A stretch of 50,212 nucleotides of DNA from an uncultured Collinsella sp. GTDB lineage: Bacteria; Actinomycetota; Coriobacteriia; Coriobacteriales; Coriobacteriaceae. The notes beneath the pieces were generated by a model. It was not told the origin of the DNA. It did no database searches and saw only the letters and a program-made list of their open reading frames with translations. The stretch covers positions 1 to 50,212 of the forward strand of contig UQKU01000013.1 of assembly GCA_900541675.1 (NCBI GenBank), in the 5' to 3' direction. Each line of letters begins with the position of its first letter. Position 1 is the first letter of the stretch. Positions 48,887 to 50,212 of the stretch are shown here, piece after piece. A program made the position numbers and the translations under genes.

Positions 48887-50212
48887 CTAGAGCTCCTTTT
48901 GCAGATAAAGGCCATGGTCATAAAATCCAAGATGACGATAGTACTCACGTGTGCCAATCGCGCTAATCACGTTGATACGCGCATAACCCGCATCCCGGGC
49001 AATCTCGCACGCACGTTCTACGAGCAAACGCCCTAACCCGTGATGCTGCGCCGCCTGGCCTTGATCGCCCACGCGCGCCGCCATGCCATACACGTGAACC
49101 TCGCGAATCATCGCCTCGTCCGACACCGTCGGCAACTCGTCCGCATGCGCGGCAACAAACGCGCGGTCGGGCAGCGACAGGCGCAAAAAGCCCGCGATTT
49201 TGCCCTGCGGTGTCACCCACTGCAAAAAGCGCTCGTGCGTCACCGGCGTCTCGTACGCCACTTCCTCGTCAAGGGTCAACTCGTCCAGGTCGGCGCCCGC
49301 CGTGCTGATCTCGCGATAGCGAATCTCACGCACCGTCGCACCGTCACCCCAAGCAGCCAAGCGGTTCTCAACGAGCTGGCGCAGGTTGGGTTTCTTGTTG
49401 CCCACCATGATGTCATCGGAGCTAAAGTCGCGGATCATGCGGCTGATGCGGCAGAACGCCGGCGTCACCACGATGTCGTCGGCCAACACATCGAGCAGCT
49501 CGTCCTCGGTATAGGGGCGCCACTCGCCACGCTCGTAACAGCCCACCAGACGCGAGCCCTCGATGAGCGCGCACGGGTAGACCTTGACCTCGTCGGGCAT
49601 AAAGGCGCCCTCGGTCATAAAGCGCTCGTAGTCGCACTTGTCCCCATCAGGCGTGGCGCCCAGCAAGTTGAGCATAAAGTGCGCGTGGATCTTAAAGCCA
49701 AACAGGCGCGCGAGCGAAAACGCCCGCTCGATCTGCGCCACCGAAATGCGGCGCTCGTTGATATCGAGTAGATGCTGGTCAAGACTCTGAATACCCATCT
49801 GAATCTTGGTGCAACCCAGGCGGCGGATGAGCGTGAGGGCCTGCGGCGTTACGGCATCGGGGCGCGTCTCGATAACGAGCCCCACCACGCGATGCTTCGC
49901 CGTCTCGTTGATGCGCTGCTGACGCTCAAGCTCCTCCATCGTTGCCGTCTGCCACTCGGCAGCCTCGCCCCATGGCGTACCGGGGCCGTACAGACGGCGC
50001 ACTGCGCGGTTATAGCCACCAACGACAGCATCCACACGCCCCTGCTCGTCGGCAACGCCGGCAGCAAGCTCAGCCTCGTCTGTCGCAATGCCGGCAGCCC
50101 GATAGCGCTCGCGGCGCTCTGTTACCACCGGCGGCAGGGCATCGGCGGGGGCGGCCACGCGGCGGGGCCCCCCCCCCGCCCCGCCGGGGCCCGGGGCCGC
50201 CCACCAGGGGGG
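48887..50212 (-). CDS. elp3: Elp3-type tRNA U34-modifying radical SAM/acetyltransferase, 5' truncated
   Basis: The C-terminal 420 or so residues of an Elp3 homologue: radical SAM barrel parts (VVGLVIETRPD, TKIQMGIQSLD, FKIHAHFMLNLLG, DEVKVYPCALIEGS) followed by a GNAT acetyltransferase domain (GLGRLLVERACEIARDAGY, then EYYRHLGFYDHGLYLQKEL). Elp3 adds the carboxymethyl group to wobble uridine of tRNAs. The CxxxCxxC cluster motif and N-terminus would lie beyond the window edge. The frame stays open to 50212, but the last 50 or so bases are nearly all G and C, and coding is trustworthy only to about 50158. It is transcribed before the spermidine-synthase-like gene. Confidence 0.88.
   Translation of the reverse strand, partial: PPWWAAPGPGGAGGGPRRVAAPADALPPVVTERRERYRAAGIATDEAELAAGVADEQGRVDAVVGGYNRAVRRLYGPGTPWGEAAEWQTATMEELERQQRINETAKHRVVGLVIETRPDAVTPQALTLIRRLGCTKIQMGIQSLDQHLLDINERRISVAQIERAFSLARLFGFKIHAHFMLNLLGATPDGDKCDYERFMTEGAFMPDEVKVYPCALIEGSRLVGCYERGEWRPYTEDELLDVLADDIVVTPAFCRISRMIRDFSSDDIMVGNKKPNLRQLVENRLAAWGDGATVREIRYREISTAGADLDELTLDEEVAYETPVTHERFLQWVTPQGKIAGFLRLSLPDRAFVAAHADELPTVSDEAMIREVHVYGMAARVGDQGQAAQHHGLGRLLVERACEIARDAGYARINVISAIGTREYYRHLGFYDHGLYLQKEL

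Overview
The window is about 50 kb of GC-rich bacterial chromosome, apparently a single contig end to end. Gene content and protein style suggest an anaerobic or gut-type actinobacterium of the class Coriobacteriia, probably Collinsella or a close relative. The reasons are a long one-chain PurL, a lactate dehydrogenase/Etf operon with ferredoxin domains, LivFGHMJ, and recJ-rel-metallohydrolase synteny. The organism call is an inference; no rRNA gene is present to settle it. There is no phage, insertion sequence or CRISPR array.

Layout. Positions 294-6278 (mostly minus strand) hold a membrane-anchored HTH regulator, the infC-rpmI-rplT translation operon with a structured leader and a probable AUA start for infC, a tRNA-Leu(CAA), a transglutaminase-like protein, class II fructose-bisphosphate aldolase and a metallo-beta-lactamase-fold hydrolase. 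Positions 6363-12026 hold the bifunctional (p)ppGpp enzyme and an unusual RecJ exonuclease fused to a RecQ-like helicase, preceded by a short overlapping upstream ORF. Positions 12301-14808 hold a BASS-family transporter, a GalT/HIT-like DUF4931 protein and CutC. Positions 14868-15129 are a cluster of strong inverted repeats. Positions 15133-19994 are a complete branched-chain amino acid ABC transporter, followed by a shrunken remnant of a second binding-protein gene.

Positions 20769-29734 (mostly plus) carry homoserine dehydrogenase, a short-chain reductase, a CPA2 cation/proton antiporter on the minus strand, PurL and an EamA exporter, with clear intrinsic terminators. Positions 29837-34286 carry a membrane diguanylate cyclase, a KdgT-type permease, AzlCD and an HD hydrolase. 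Positions 34283-37908 are a three-gene FAD lactate/2-hydroxyacid dehydrogenase plus EtfB and ferredoxin-fused EtfA, the composition of electron-confurcating lactate dehydrogenases.

Two accessory-looking regions follow. Positions 38254-41439 encode five small to medium proteins, four of them exported or membrane-bound, including a WxL-like secreted protein, a tiny protein with a degenerate sortase signal and a cysteine-rich secreted protein; this looks like a Csc-type cell-surface complex. Positions 42363-47981 encode a tight three-gene module: a TerB-N/TerB-C protein, a BrxD-like (DUF2791) P-loop ATPase and an Lhr/BrxHI-like helicase. It resembles BREX core parts without the methylase, PglZ phosphatase or BrxC, and is the best candidate here for an undescribed DNA-defence or genome-maintenance system. 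The window closes with a spermidine-synthase-like protein and a 5'-truncated Elp3-type tRNA-modifying enzyme that runs into a suspicious G/C-only contig end.
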